DNA of 43,779 nucleotides from Actinomycetota bacterium (GCA_003598015.1 QZKE01000092.1:1-43779); one strand, 5' to 3'; shown: positions 17,605 to 25,668, counted from the first letter of the stretch. Numbers and translations are program-made. Notes: generated from the letters alone by a model not told the origin.

Positions 17605-18531
17605 ATGGCGGAGTGTGAACGCTTTCGCGACGATATCCCCGGATACCTGAAGTACTACTTCTTCCGCGGTTCCTGCGGTCTGGTGGGCCGCCTGCCTATA
17701 CGCGTGACCCACGGCATCGGGGTGGGTGTCGCGGAGATAGCCTACCGCTTGTCGCGGCACAAGCGTGAGGTGGTCTACGAGAACATGCGCCGCGTACGGC
17801 CCGAGGGCACGCCGGGTGAGTGGCGCAGGCTGGCGCGCCGCAGCTTCTACAACTACGCCCGCTACTGGGTGGATTTTCTGCGCTGTTACCACCTGACCTA
17901 CGAGGAGATCTACAACTCCCTGGTGGTGCCTCACGGCGTTCACTGGTTCGACGTATGCCTGGAGAAAAAGCGGGGGGCGGTGCTGGCGCTCCCGCATTAC
18001 GGCAGCTGGGATATGATCGGTGGCTGGGTGGGGCACAACTACCCTTCTTTCTGGGCGGTGGCGGAACAGCTCGAGCCGCGCCCCATGTACGAGTTCCACA
18101 CCGAGCTGCGCAAACGCATGGGCATCCGCATCATCCCCCTGGCTGAGAACACGGTGGAGAAGGTCATCGAGGTGCTCCTGGGGAACGGCATGGTCTGCCT
18201 GCTCTCCGACCGCCTCATCGCGGGCAGCGGGGTGGAGGTGGAGTTCTTCGGGGAGAGGATCATGATGCCCATCGGTCCCGCCCTCCTCGGCGTTAAGCTG
18301 GGAACCGCGGTGATACCCTGCCTCACTATCCGCAAGGGCGGCTGGTATCACGGTTACGTAGGCCCGCCCCTGGATATCGAGATCACCGGAGACACCCGCC
18401 GCGACGTCCAGACCAACACCCAGAAACTTGCCAGGGTATTCGAGGATTTCATCCGCGAGGACCCCACCCAATGGCACATGTTCCAGCCTATCTTCAAGAA
18501 CCAGGCCAGCCAAATCAACCGACAGGGATGA
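17605..18531 (+). CDS. LpxL/HtrB-like acyltransferase, probable PatA-type phosphatidylinositol mannoside acyltransferase
   Basis: The 308-residue protein belongs to the lysophospholipid acyltransferase family of lipid A type. The catalytic H-x4-D motif is at H131 to D136 (LPHYGSWDMIGG). Downstream blocks include GNGMVCLLSDR and FFGERIMMPIGPALL, followed by a C-terminal DPTQWHMFQP segment typical of the family. In mycobacteria the gene at this position encodes PatA, which acylates a mannose of phosphatidylinositol mannosides. The position between pgsA and pimA supports that role. The ATG at 17605 follows GAGCGGGGTGG. A 224-base gap with a palindrome follows, so pimA may have its own promoter. 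Confidence 0.88.
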   Translation: MAECERFRDDIPGYLKYYFFRGSCGLVGRLPIRVTHGIGVGVAEIAYRLSRHKREVVYENMRRVRPEGTPGEWRRLARRSFYNYARYWVDFLRCYHLTYEEIYNSLVVPHGVHWFDVCLEKKRGAVLALPHYGSWDMIGGWVGHNYPSFWAVAEQLEPRPMYEFHTELRKRMGIRIIPLAENTVEKVIEVLLGNGMVCLLSDRLIAGSGVEVEFFGERIMMPIGPALLGVKLGTAVIPCLTIRKGGWYHGYVGPPLDIEITGDTRRDVQTNTQKLARVFEDFIREDPTQWHMFQPIFKNQASQINRQG

Positions 18532-18577
18532 ACCCGCTCCCGGCCGCCTGGGGATTGTATCGTACGCCGGGACTCGT

Positions 18578-18591
18578 GCAAAGATCTTTGC
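18578..18591 (+). promoter_or_regulatory. Perfect 14-bp palindrome in the acyltransferase-pimA gap
   Basis: GCAAAGATCTTTGC is perfectly self-complementary, so it could bind a dimeric regulator. It lies 165 bases before the pimA start and 47 bases after the acyltransferase stop. No promoter is evident beside it. Nothing else was recognised in the 18532-18742 gap. Confidence 0.3.
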
Positions 18592-18742
18592 GGGGCGGAT
18601 AACCTCTGCTCGATTGTCGCTCAAGTCACCGCCTGAATCCCACCGGACCACGCGGGCAGTCCATCATACCCGGAGGAATCGGGTTGGGCTGTTCCCGATC
18701 TCGCCTGGAGAACGTACTCAGTCGCAGGCTATTGGGATGGGG

Positions 18743-18748
18743 TAAAAT
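18743..18748 (+). promoter_or_regulatory. Possible -10 box for a leaderless pimA transcript
   Basis: TAAAAT ends seven bases before the ATG at 18756 that fits the conserved PimA N-terminus. There is no clear ribosome site for that ATG. A competing reading uses the ATG at 18747, inside the box, with GATGGGG upstream. Confidence 0.4.
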
Positions 18749-18755
18749 GAACCGC

Positions 18756-19844
18756 ATGAACATAGGCATGGTATCGCCCTACTCCTGGGATTTCCCCGGT
18801 GGGGTAAACCGGCACGTCGAGCAGCTCGCGGACCACCTGCGCGGGCGCGGCCACCGCGTGCGTGTAATCGCGCCCGGAGGGCACAGCGGTGAAGGTTTCT
18901 TCTCTGTGGGGGGTTCCTTCGCGGTATCTGCGAACCAGTCCAAGGCCAATATCGCCTTCGGCCCCGGGGTGGCGGCACGCATCCGCAGGCTTCTGCGTCA
19001 GGAGTGCTTCGACGTGCTTCACCTGCACGAGCCCCTCATCCCCAGCGCGTCGCTGCTCGCGCTGTTCTTCTCGCGCTGTGCCACCCTGGCCACTTTCCAC
19101 GCGGCGCGAGAGGGGGGGAGCACGGGCTACCGCCTCGCGCAGCCGATACTGCGACCGCTGGCCGGCAGGATAGACGTAAAAGCTGTGGTCAGCCCCGCCG
19201 CCCGGGAGCTGATATCCCGCTACTTTCAGGGCGATTACCGCGTCCTCCCCAACGGAGTGGATACGGCGCTTTTCGCCCCCGGGGGCCCCGTGCTGGAGGA
19301 ATGGACTGGCGGCGGTTTCAACCTCGTATTCGTGGGCAGGGACGAACCGCGCAAAGGCCTGGAAGTATTGCTGCGAGCGCTGCCGCTGGTGCGCGAAAGC
19401 CATCCCGAGGTGCGCCTGCTGGTAGTGGGGGTGGAGGAATACGCGAGCACATGCGAGGGGGTAGCCTGGCTCGGCAGGCTGGCTGACGATCTCGTGCCCG
19501 CCGCTTACCGTTCGGCGAAGATCATGATCTCGCCCGCCCTGGGGATGGAGAGCTTCGGCATCGTGCTCCTCGAGGCGATGGCGAGCGGCGTGCCCGTGGT
19601 GGCGTCCGATATACCCGGGTACCGCGCGGTGCTGGAGGACGGTGTCCAAGGCAGGCTATTCCCGCCGGGTGACTACCGGGCTCTGGCGCGCGCGCTGAGC
19701 GGGCTCATCGAGGACGATGCGGGCAGGGAGGCGATGGCGGAATCCGCACTGGCGAGGGCGGCGATGTTCTCGTGGGAGAACCTGGTGGAGGATGTGGAGG
19801 CGGCATATGGAGATGCGATGAGCATTCACGGGAGGGATCTTTGA
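18756..19844 (+). CDS. pimA: Phosphatidylinositol alpha-mannosyltransferase PimA-like (GT4)
   Basis: PimA transfers the first mannose from GDP-mannose to phosphatidylinositol at the inner face of the membrane. The 362-residue product is a GT-B fold glycosyltransferase. The N-terminal GMVSPYSWDFPGGVNRHVEQL is very like PimA, including the GGV loop. The donor-site motif is FGIVLLEAMASGVPVVASD, preceded by Glu to give the E-x7-E pair. VGRDEPRKGLEVLLRA is the typical GT4 linker. I chose the ATG at 18756 by fit with the family N-terminus; an in-frame ATG at 18747 adds three residues. The stop shares one base with the next start. Confidence 0.92.
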   Translation: MNIGMVSPYSWDFPGGVNRHVEQLADHLRGRGHRVRVIAPGGHSGEGFFSVGGSFAVSANQSKANIAFGPGVAARIRRLLRQECFDVLHLHEPLIPSASLLALFFSRCATLATFHAAREGGSTGYRLAQPILRPLAGRIDVKAVVSPAARELISRYFQGDYRVLPNGVDTALFAPGGPVLEEWTGGGFNLVFVGRDEPRKGLEVLLRALPLVRESHPEVRLLVVGVEEYASTCEGVAWLGRLADDLVPAAYRSAKIMISPALGMESFGIVLLEAMASGVPVVASDIPGYRAVLEDGVQGRLFPPGDYRALARALSGLIEDDAGREAMAESALARAAMFSWENLVEDVEAAYGDAMSIHGRDL

Positions 19845-20806
19845 TGCAGCTCGAGGAAGTGGTCGAGATATGCAGGGACCTGTCGAGCGAGGTGCGGGAG
19901 ATGGTCCGCCCCCACCTGGGCGAGAAGGCGGCACGGGAGATGCAGGGGCGCGGCGCCAGCGGTGACTCCACCTTCGCCATCGACGAGGTGGCGGAAGAGA
20001 GGGTCGAGAGCCGGCTGGAGGGCATCCCCGAGCTGGCCTACTTCTCGGAGGACCGGGGCATGGTGGGTACGGAGACGGCCAGGTGGGTCCTGGTGGTGGA
20101 TCCCATCGACGGCACACGTCCCGCCGCGGCGGGATTCGAGGCCTGCTGTGTATCCATCGCGGCGTCACGCTACCATCCCGAGGAGAATCCCCAGCCGACG
20201 CATGGGGACGTGGTATACGGCCTGTTGCAGGAGATCAAGAACGACGCCTGGTTCGAGGCGGAGCGGGGTAAGGGGTGCCGTATGGTCATCGACGGGGAGA
20301 GGGCGGAGCCGTGCATCCTCCCCCACGACGACATATCGACCCTCTTCTGGACCCTGGGATTCCGCGGCAGGCCGGCACTCCCTACGGCGCTGGTGCTGGA
20401 GGAGCTCATCGACCGTTCAAGCGTTGACGGCGGCATATTCGACCTGGGCAGCGCCACCTACTGCATAACCAGGCTGCTCACCGGGCAGCTGGACGCCTAC
20501 GTGGATGTGGGCGATCGCATGATACGCGAGGTGCCGCGGGTGGAGGAGATGTTCCTGCGCGCCGGGCACGGGCACGTCCTCAACAACTCCTCCTACGACC
20601 TGGCGGCCGCCGGCCTTATCGCCCGCGAGGCGGGATTGGCCATAGGCGATGCCTTCGGCGCCCCCCTGGATGGATACCCCTTGCTGGCCTCGGGCAGGGC
20701 GGGGCAGCTCTCCTGCGTGGCCGCGGTGACCCCCGGGCTGCTGCGCGCGCTCGTCGCCGAGATCGACGCGGGCATCGGGCGCATGCGCGCGCACTACGGA
20801 TGGTGA
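19844..20806 (+). CDS. Inositol-monophosphatase-family phosphatase
   Basis: The 320-residue protein belongs to the metal-dependent inositol monophosphatase superfamily. The metal-binding signature DPIDGT lies in LVVDPIDGTRPAAAGFEA, with the preceding acidic YFSEDRG block. The second family motif appears as YDLAAAGLIAREAG, in place of the usual WDxAAG. Between the two is an insertion around residues 125-150. The ATG overlaps the pimA stop as TGATG, so the two are translated together. Family members act on inositol phosphate, fructose bisphosphate, PAP or histidinol phosphate. Its context suggests an inositol-related substrate, and phosphatidylinositol phosphate is one candidate, but substrate cannot be read from sequence. 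Confidence 0.88.
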   Translation: MQLEEVVEICRDLSSEVREMVRPHLGEKAAREMQGRGASGDSTFAIDEVAEERVESRLEGIPELAYFSEDRGMVGTETARWVLVVDPIDGTRPAAAGFEACCVSIAASRYHPEENPQPTHGDVVYGLLQEIKNDAWFEAERGKGCRMVIDGERAEPCILPHDDISTLFWTLGFRGRPALPTALVLEELIDRSSVDGGIFDLGSATYCITRLLTGQLDAYVDVGDRMIREVPRVEEMFLRAGHGHVLNNSSYDLAAAGLIAREAGLAIGDAFGAPLDGYPLLASGRAGQLSCVAAVTPGLLRALVAEIDAGIGRMRAHYGW

Positions 20807-20809
20807 TGG

Positions 20810-21445
20810 ATGAGCCTGATCAGCATCTTTTTCGTTTCCCTGGGTGTGGGGCTCTCCGGCGCTCTCATGCCGGGTCCCCTGCTCACCGTGACCATCAACG
20901 AATCCTACCGCAAGGGCTTTGTGGCCGCCCCCCTGCTGGTGGCCGGGCATGCCGTGCTCGAAGGGGCTCTCATCGTACTGCTGGTGCTGGGGCTGGACCG
21001 GGTACTGGGTAACGAGTATTTCTTCGGGGTGGTCGGAGTAGCGGGGGGCGCCTTCCTCTTCTGGATGGGCCTGGGCATGGCCCTGGACGTGCGGGACCGC
21101 AAGCTCCACCTGGATCTGCAGGAGCATTCCGGCATGCGCATGGGCCCCTTCGTGGCGGGGCTCACCACCAGTATATCCAATCCCTACTGGTTCCTGTGGT
21201 GGGCCACCTTCGGGTTGAGCTGGCTGCTCATCTCCATGGACAGAGGTGTAGCGGGGGTGCTCTCCTTCTACACCGGCCATATCATGGCCGACCTGCTCTG
21301 GTATTTCCTCGTGGCCTTCCTGGTGGTGACCGGGAAGCGCTTCCTTTCCGACCGCGTATACAACTACCTCATCCTGGCCTGTGGCGCATTTCTGATGGTG
21401 CTGGGGGGCCGTTTCATCGGCGCCGGGCTGGCCAGCCTGCTGTGA
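20810..21445 (+). CDS. LysE-family membrane exporter
   Basis: The 211-residue membrane protein has about six hydrophobic segments in the arrangement of LysE/RhtB amino-acid exporters. The N-terminal segment GVGLSGALMPGPLLTVTIN contains the family's conserved G-x-x-x-PGP motif. The middle loop is charged (DVRDRKLHLDLQEHSG). The NPYWFLWWATFG stretch matches the second conserved block. The ATG at 20810 lies three bases after the phosphatase stop, so it is co-transcribed. Other members of the family in this position are not known to me. The transported compound is unknown. Confidence 0.85.
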   Translation: MSLISIFFVSLGVGLSGALMPGPLLTVTINESYRKGFVAAPLLVAGHAVLEGALIVLLVLGLDRVLGNEYFFGVVGVAGGAFLFWMGLGMALDVRDRKLHLDLQEHSGMRMGPFVAGLTTSISNPYWFLWWATFGLSWLLISMDRGVAGVLSFYTGHIMADLLWYFLVAFLVVTGKRFLSDRVYNYLILACGAFLMVLGGRFIGAGLASLL

Positions 21446-21528
21446 CCCGGGGGCGCAACGTCTCTGCACGAAATGTATGCCCCGGGCGAGCCTGCTCAGC
21501 CTGGCACGGAGTATATGCGGCGACAGCC

Positions 21529-21545
21529 GATATGCGGCGCATATC
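21529..21545 (+). promoter_or_regulatory. Inverted repeat upstream of lemA
   Basis: GATATGC and GCATATC form perfect 7-base arms around GGC. A direct repeat of ATATGCGGCG (21513-21522 and 21530-21539) is interleaved with it. It lies about 127 bases before lemA in the 21446-21671 gap. It could be an operator or a small hairpin. No convincing -35/-10 pair is seen nearby. Confidence 0.35.
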
Positions 21546-21671
21546 GAGTATGGTAAAGTCATGGCAAGCGGCATTCGATACACTAGACAGGTCATAAAGC
21601 GTCCGTGGGGTACGGTGCACTTCAAGCGACCAGCCGGCCCCTATGTGGGATGTACGTACTGAAAGGAGGAT

Positions 21672-22241
21672 ATGCCGGTGGTATGGGTTTTGATCATCAT
21701 CGGGGTCGTGGTGTTTCTACTCATCGTGGGGTTCATCGCGATCTACAACAGGCTCATCCGCGACCGTAACCGCGTGGACAACGCCTGGCACCAGATCGAC
21801 GTCCAGCTGAAGAGGAGATACGATCTGATCCCCAATCTGGTAGAGACGGTCAAGGGTTACGCCAGCCACGAAAAAGAGGTGTTCGAGAAGGTAACACAGG
21901 CCAGGAACATGGGCATGAACGCTCAGACTCCGGGTCAGGCGGCTCAGGCCGACAACATGATCACCGGAGCCCTGAAGAGCCTCTTCGCCGTGGCCGAGGC
22001 TTACCCGGACCTCAAGGCCAACCAGAACTTCCTCATGCTGCAGGAAGAGCTGTCCGGCACGGAGTCCAAGATAGCCTTTGCACGCCAGTTCTACAACGAC
22101 AGCGTGATGTCCTACGACAACGCACGCCAGAAGTTCCCGGCCAACATCGTAGCCGGCATGTTCTCGGGCAAGTTCGGCGAGCGCGAGTACTTCGAGGTCG
22201 AGGTGGCGGCCGAGCGCGAGGCGCCGAAGGTACAGTTTTAA
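21672..22241 (+). CDS. lemA: LemA family protein
   Basis: The 189-residue protein has one N-terminal membrane segment (about residues 4-25) and a helical-bundle domain. The family signature is clear: [35 protein letters not shown] and [19 protein letters not shown]. LemA proteins have no settled biochemical role but are commonly found beside HtpX-type proteases, as here. Two starts are possible. The ATG at 21672 has GGAGG only two bases away. The GTG at 21678, two codons later, has the same ribosome site at eight bases and may be the true one. The gene is followed by htpX after 107 bases. Confidence 0.94.
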   Translation: MPVVWVLIIIGVVVFLLIVGFIAIYNRLIRDRNRVDNAWHQIDVQLKRRYDLIPNLVETVKGYASHEKEVFEKVTQARNMGMNAQTPGQAAQADNMITGALKSLFAVAEAYPDLKANQNFLMLQEELSGTESKIAFARQFYNDSVMSYDNARQKFPANIVAGMFSGKFGEREYFEVEVAAEREAPKVQF

Positions 22242-22348
22242 GCCGCAGGCCGGGAGGCACCGCCTGCACATCGGCGTTGCGCCGGGCAGCATGGCCTGAT
22301 AATGAAGCCGGGCATGTGCCCGGACGGTTCAGAGAGGGGTAGAGAGGC

Positions 22349-23362
22349 GTGACTTTCTACGACCAGATATCCAAGAATAAGTGGAAATCGGCGCTGCTGG
22401 TCAGCCTGTTTATTGTGATCATCCTGATAATCGGCTTTTCGGTCGGATATATCTGGGGGTTCGACTACGCAATAATGGGGTTGGCCATCGCGGCCATCAT
22501 CGCCACCATCATGTCCTTCACCAGCTACTACCACAGCGATAAGATCGCCCTTACCTCGGCGGGAGCCCGGCAGGTCACGCACGATGAGTTCCCCTACTAC
22601 GTGAACACCGTGGAGGGACTGGCTATAGCGGCGGGCATCCCGGCACCGCGTACCTTTATCATCGAGTCCCCGGCCATGAACGCTTTCGCTACCGGCAGGG
22701 ATCCCGAGCACGCCGCCATCGCGGTGACCACGGGATTGCTGGAGAAGTGCAACCGCCTGGAACTCGAGGGCGTGCTGGCCCACGAGATGTCGCATATCGG
22801 CAATTATGACATCCGTTACATGTGCATGGTGGTCGTCCTGGTGGGATTACTGGTCATCTTCGCCAACGTGGTGACGCGCATGATCTTCTGGGGCGGCATG
22901 TTCGGAGACCGAGACCGCGGCGGCGGTGGGGGAGGAGAAGGAGGAGGTGTTGTGCAGCTCGTGATCTTCATCATAGGGCTGGTCTTCCTCATCCTCTCGC
23001 CCATCATCGGCCAGTTACTGCAGCTATCCATATCCCGCAAGCGTGAATACCTGGCCGACGCCACCGGGGCCAAGCTGACGCGCTACCCGGAGGGGCTGGC
23101 GAGCGCCCTGGAAAAGCTGACCGTGGAGGCCAAGCCATTCCAGCGCACCAGCCAGGCCACCGCCCACCTCTGGATAGTCGAGCCGTTCAAAAAGGAGGCG
23201 AAGGCGAGCAAGGTCAAGAAGTCAAGCATCTGGTCGACCCATCCGCCTATCGAGGAGCGTATCGGTCGCCTACGGGCTATGTCCGGCATGGAGGGGATGT
23301 ACAACCAGGCCATGATGGAGGCCAGGCTCCGCGGCGAGCTTCCGCAGCAGGAAGGCACGTAA
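22349..23362 (+). CDS. htpX: HtpX-like membrane zinc metalloprotease (M48)
   Basis: The 337-residue protein belongs to peptidase family M48. The zinc motif HEMSH is at residues 145-149 and the third ligand Glu lies in SRKREYLADA. Two N-terminal membrane segments (about residues 15-35 and 38-58) and two further ones flank the active site. The loop after the third is a Gly-rich run (GDRDRGGGGGGEGGG). HtpX proteases degrade misfolded membrane proteins. The start is a GTG at 22349 with AGAGGGG nine bases upstream. Pairing with lemA is widespread in bacteria. Confidence 0.94.
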   Translation: MTFYDQISKNKWKSALLVSLFIVIILIIGFSVGYIWGFDYAIMGLAIAAIIATIMSFTSYYHSDKIALTSAGARQVTHDEFPYYVNTVEGLAIAAGIPAPRTFIIESPAMNAFATGRDPEHAAIAVTTGLLEKCNRLELEGVLAHEMSHIGNYDIRYMCMVVVLVGLLVIFANVVTRMIFWGGMFGDRDRGGGGGGEGGGVVQLVIFIIGLVFLILSPIIGQLLQLSISRKREYLADATGAKLTRYPEGLASALEKLTVEAKPFQRTSQATAHLWIVEPFKKEAKASKVKKSSIWSTHPPIEERIGRLRAMSGMEGMYNQAMMEARLRGELPQQEGT

Positions 23363-23421
23363 GGGCAAGTTTGATATATGCCGGATTCTCGGGACCTGGC
23401 CGTGGGAGTGGATGGGGTTAC

Positions 23422-24540
23422 ATGCGCATAAGACCCTTCAGGCTGGAGCGATATTTCGCCGTGCGAGAGTTCGGCGCGCAATACTCCCTCGCGAGCTCTG
23501 ACTGCGAGTCTCTTGTTCAGGCCGAACTCCTGGCGATGGCGGACGGCGAGTGCCTCGGCCTCTGGGAAGGACTCAGCCTCGGGTACACAGAGACGCCCGG
23601 CGCGCCATTCCTGCGTTGCGAGATAGCCGGACTGTACGACGGGATCGATCCTGAATACGTCCTGGTCACCGTGCCGGTGGAGGGGATATTCATAGCCATG
23701 AACTCCATCCTTGACCGGGGCGACCACGTTATCTGCACCTTCCCCGGGTACCAGGCGCTCTACGAGGTGGCGGTAGCCATCGGGTGCGAGGTCGAGAGAT
23801 GGACCGCGCAGGAAGAACGGGGATGGCGCTTCGACCCGGATTGGCTGCATGAGCGTGTGCGCCCGGAGACCAGGCTCATCGCCGTCAATTTCCCGCACAA
23901 CCCCACCGGTTTCCTGCCCGGGCGCGAGGATTTCGAGCACATGGTAGCAACGGCTCGCAGCTGCGGCGCCTATTTCTTCTCCGACGAGATGTATCGCCAC
24001 CTCGAGCTCGAGCCGGAGAGACGGCTGCCGCCCGCCTGCGACCTGTATGACCGGGCGGTGTCCCTCGGCGGGATGTCCAAGAGCTTCGGGATGCCCGGTG
24101 TCCGCATCGGGTGGCTAGCCACACGGGACCGCGAGTTGCTCGCGCGCATGGCGGGACTCAAGGACTACACCACCATCTGCGCAAGCGCGCCCAGCGAGGT
24201 CCTGGCGACCATCGCTCTCCGCTGCAGGGAACGCATCATCGCGAGGAACCTCGCGCTGATCCAGGCCAACCTGGAGCTTCTGCGGGGGTTTTTCGCGCGG
24301 CGCGGCGTGATGTTCGCGTGGAACGAGCCCAGCGCCGGAACGGTGGCGTTTCCAAGGATGCTCGCGCACGGCGATGCGGACGGATTCTGCGATGACATGT
24401 ACGCGAAGGCCGGAGTGATGCTGCTTCCCGCATCCGCTTTCGAATACGGGGACCGCCACTTCAGGATCGGGTTCGGCAGGCGCAATATGCCGGAAGCGCT
24501 CGCGACGTTCGAAGAGCACCTGCCGGACACAGGGGTCTGA
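23422..24540 (+). CDS. PLP-dependent aminotransferase (fold type I, class I/II)
   Basis: The 372-residue protein is a class I/II aminotransferase. The family blocks are NFPHNPTG, FFSDEMYRHLE and the PLP-lysine motif SLGGMSKSFGMPGVRIGW. The C-terminal FRIGFGRRNMPEAL block provides the substrate-carboxylate Arg region. It lacks the N-terminal GntR helix-turn-helix of MocR/PdxR regulators, although it stands directly before pdxST. The ATG at 23422 fits a compact N-terminus (MRIRPFRLERYFA); a TTG at 23371 would add 17 residues. Substrate is unknown. Confidence 0.85.
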   Translation: MRIRPFRLERYFAVREFGAQYSLASSDCESLVQAELLAMADGECLGLWEGLSLGYTETPGAPFLRCEIAGLYDGIDPEYVLVTVPVEGIFIAMNSILDRGDHVICTFPGYQALYEVAVAIGCEVERWTAQEERGWRFDPDWLHERVRPETRLIAVNFPHNPTGFLPGREDFEHMVATARSCGAYFFSDEMYRHLELEPERRLPPACDLYDRAVSLGGMSKSFGMPGVRIGWLATRDRELLARMAGLKDYTTICASAPSEVLATIALRCRERIIARNLALIQANLELLRGFFARRGVMFAWNEPSAGTVAFPRMLAHGDADGFCDDMYAKAGVMLLPASAFEYGDRHFRIGFGRRNMPEALATFEEHLPDTGV

Positions 24541-24656
24541 GCGGGCCGTATGATATGGGCGACGAGAAAGCTCGACCCCCCTGATGTCGTTGCATATTGA
24601 TGCAGACCGGGAGGATCAGGCCCATTCCGAGGCATGACCCCCGGGCATGGCGTTAA

Positions 24657-24685
24657 TTGATAGCCATATGGCTATGAGCTATAGT
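24657..24685 (+). promoter_or_regulatory. Promoter of the pdxST operon
   Basis: TTGATA (24657-24662) and TATAGT (24680-24685) are separated by exactly 17 bases. Both are close to the housekeeping consensus. Transcription would begin near 24692, about 56 bases before pdxS. The preceding gap from 24541 shows no other element. Confidence 0.75.
24660..24675 (+). promoter_or_regulatory. Perfect 16-bp palindrome on the pdxST promoter (candidate operator)
   Basis: ATAGCCATATGGCTAT is perfectly self-complementary. It covers the second half of the -35 box and most of the spacer, the classic position for a dimeric repressor to block RNA polymerase. Known PdxR sites are usually direct repeats, so the regulator may be of another family. 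The regulator is not in this window. Confidence 0.55.
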
Positions 24686-24690
24686 TAAAT

Positions 24691-24717
24691 AAGGGGAGCC
24701 CATAGGGGGCTTTTCTT
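24691..24717 (+). promoter_or_regulatory. Hairpin at the 5' end of the pdxST message
   Basis: AAGGGGAGCCC (24691-24701) and GGGCTTTTCTT (24707-24717) can form an 11-bp stem with three G-U pairs around an ATAGG loop. It coincides with the predicted first bases of the transcript. That is too early for normal termination, so a message-stabilising or regulatory hairpin is more likely. It could instead be a terminator for readthrough from upstream. Confidence 0.5.
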
Positions 24718-24747
24718 AATGGAACGGCTCTGGAGGGGACCGGAGAG

Positions 24748-25632
24748 ATGGAAGAAAAAGGCACATTGAGGGTTAAAACCGGCCTGGCCGAGATGCTCAA
24801 GGGCGGAGTGATCATGGACGTCACCACGCCCGAGCAGGCGATAATAGCCGAGGAGGCCGGAGCGGTGGCTGTGATGGCGCTGGAGAGGGTGCCCGCGGAT
24901 ATCAGGGCCGATGGCGGCGTGGCAAGGATGGCGGACCCCGCCGTTATCGAGGCCATCAAAGAGGCGGTGTCCATCCCGGTGATGGCCAAGGCACGCATCG
25001 GCCATTTCGTGGAGGCGCAGATTCTGGAGGCGCTGGGTGTTGATTACGTCGACGAGAGCGAGGTCCTCACCCCCGCCGACGAGAAACACCATATCGACAA
25101 GTGGAAGTTCACCGTGCCCTTCGTCTGCGGGGCCATAAATCTCGGGGAGGCGTTGCGCCGCATCGGCGAGGGCGCGGCCATGATCCGCACCAAGGGCGAG
25201 GCTGGTACCGGAAACGTAGTGGAGGCGGTACGGCATATGCGCACCATCAGCGGGGAGATGCACAAACTCACCGTGGCTCCCGAGGACGAACTCATGTCCG
25301 CGGCCAAGGAAATGGGAGCACCCTACGACCTGGTGTGCTGGGTCGCGCGCAACGGCAGGCTGCCGGTGGTGAATTTCTCCGCGGGCGGCATAGCGACGCC
25401 CGCGGACGCAGCCATGATGATGCAGCTGGGGGCCGACGGGGTCTTCGTGGGGTCGGGGATCTTCAAGTCCGAGGATCCCGCATCGCGCGCCCGCGCTATC
25501 GTGAGGGCTACCACACACTTCAACGACCCCAAGGTGCTGGCCGAGGTCTCCCGCGGCATAGGAAGCGCCATGGTAGGCCAGGAGATCGCGGAGATCGGCC
25601 ACGAGAACCTCATCCAGTTCCGCGGCTGGTGA
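24748..25632 (+). CDS. pdxS: Pyridoxal 5'-phosphate synthase, synthase subunit
   Basis: PdxS condenses ribose 5-phosphate, glyceraldehyde 3-phosphate and ammonia into pyridoxal phosphate, with PdxT supplying the ammonia. The 294-residue TIM-barrel protein has [13 protein letters not shown], the catalytic-lysine region [33 protein letters not shown] and [11 protein letters not shown]. The ATG at 24748 follows GGAGGGGACCGGAGAG. A 16-codon reading frame at 24719-24769 overlaps the start out of frame. PdxT follows 36 bases later. Confidence 0.97.
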   Translation: MEEKGTLRVKTGLAEMLKGGVIMDVTTPEQAIIAEEAGAVAVMALERVPADIRADGGVARMADPAVIEAIKEAVSIPVMAKARIGHFVEAQILEALGVDYVDESEVLTPADEKHHIDKWKFTVPFVCGAINLGEALRRIGEGAAMIRTKGEAGTGNVVEAVRHMRTISGEMHKLTVAPEDELMSAAKEMGAPYDLVCWVARNGRLPVVNFSAGGIATPADAAMMMQLGADGVFVGSGIFKSEDPASRARAIVRATTHFNDPKVLAEVSRGIGSAMVGQEIAEIGHENLIQFRGW

Positions 25633-25668
25633 CGGCGGCGGGCCGGCCGGATCACGGAAAGAGGAGAG

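Noticed and set aside
18532..18742. Possible tRNA or riboswitch in the acyltransferase-pimA gap
   Set aside because: No T-arm consensus, acceptor pairing or known riboswitch core was found.
22910..22945. Gly-rich codon run in htpX as a frameshift or assembly error
   Set aside because: The frame continues through conserved HtpX sequence on both sides; such loops are common in membrane proteases.
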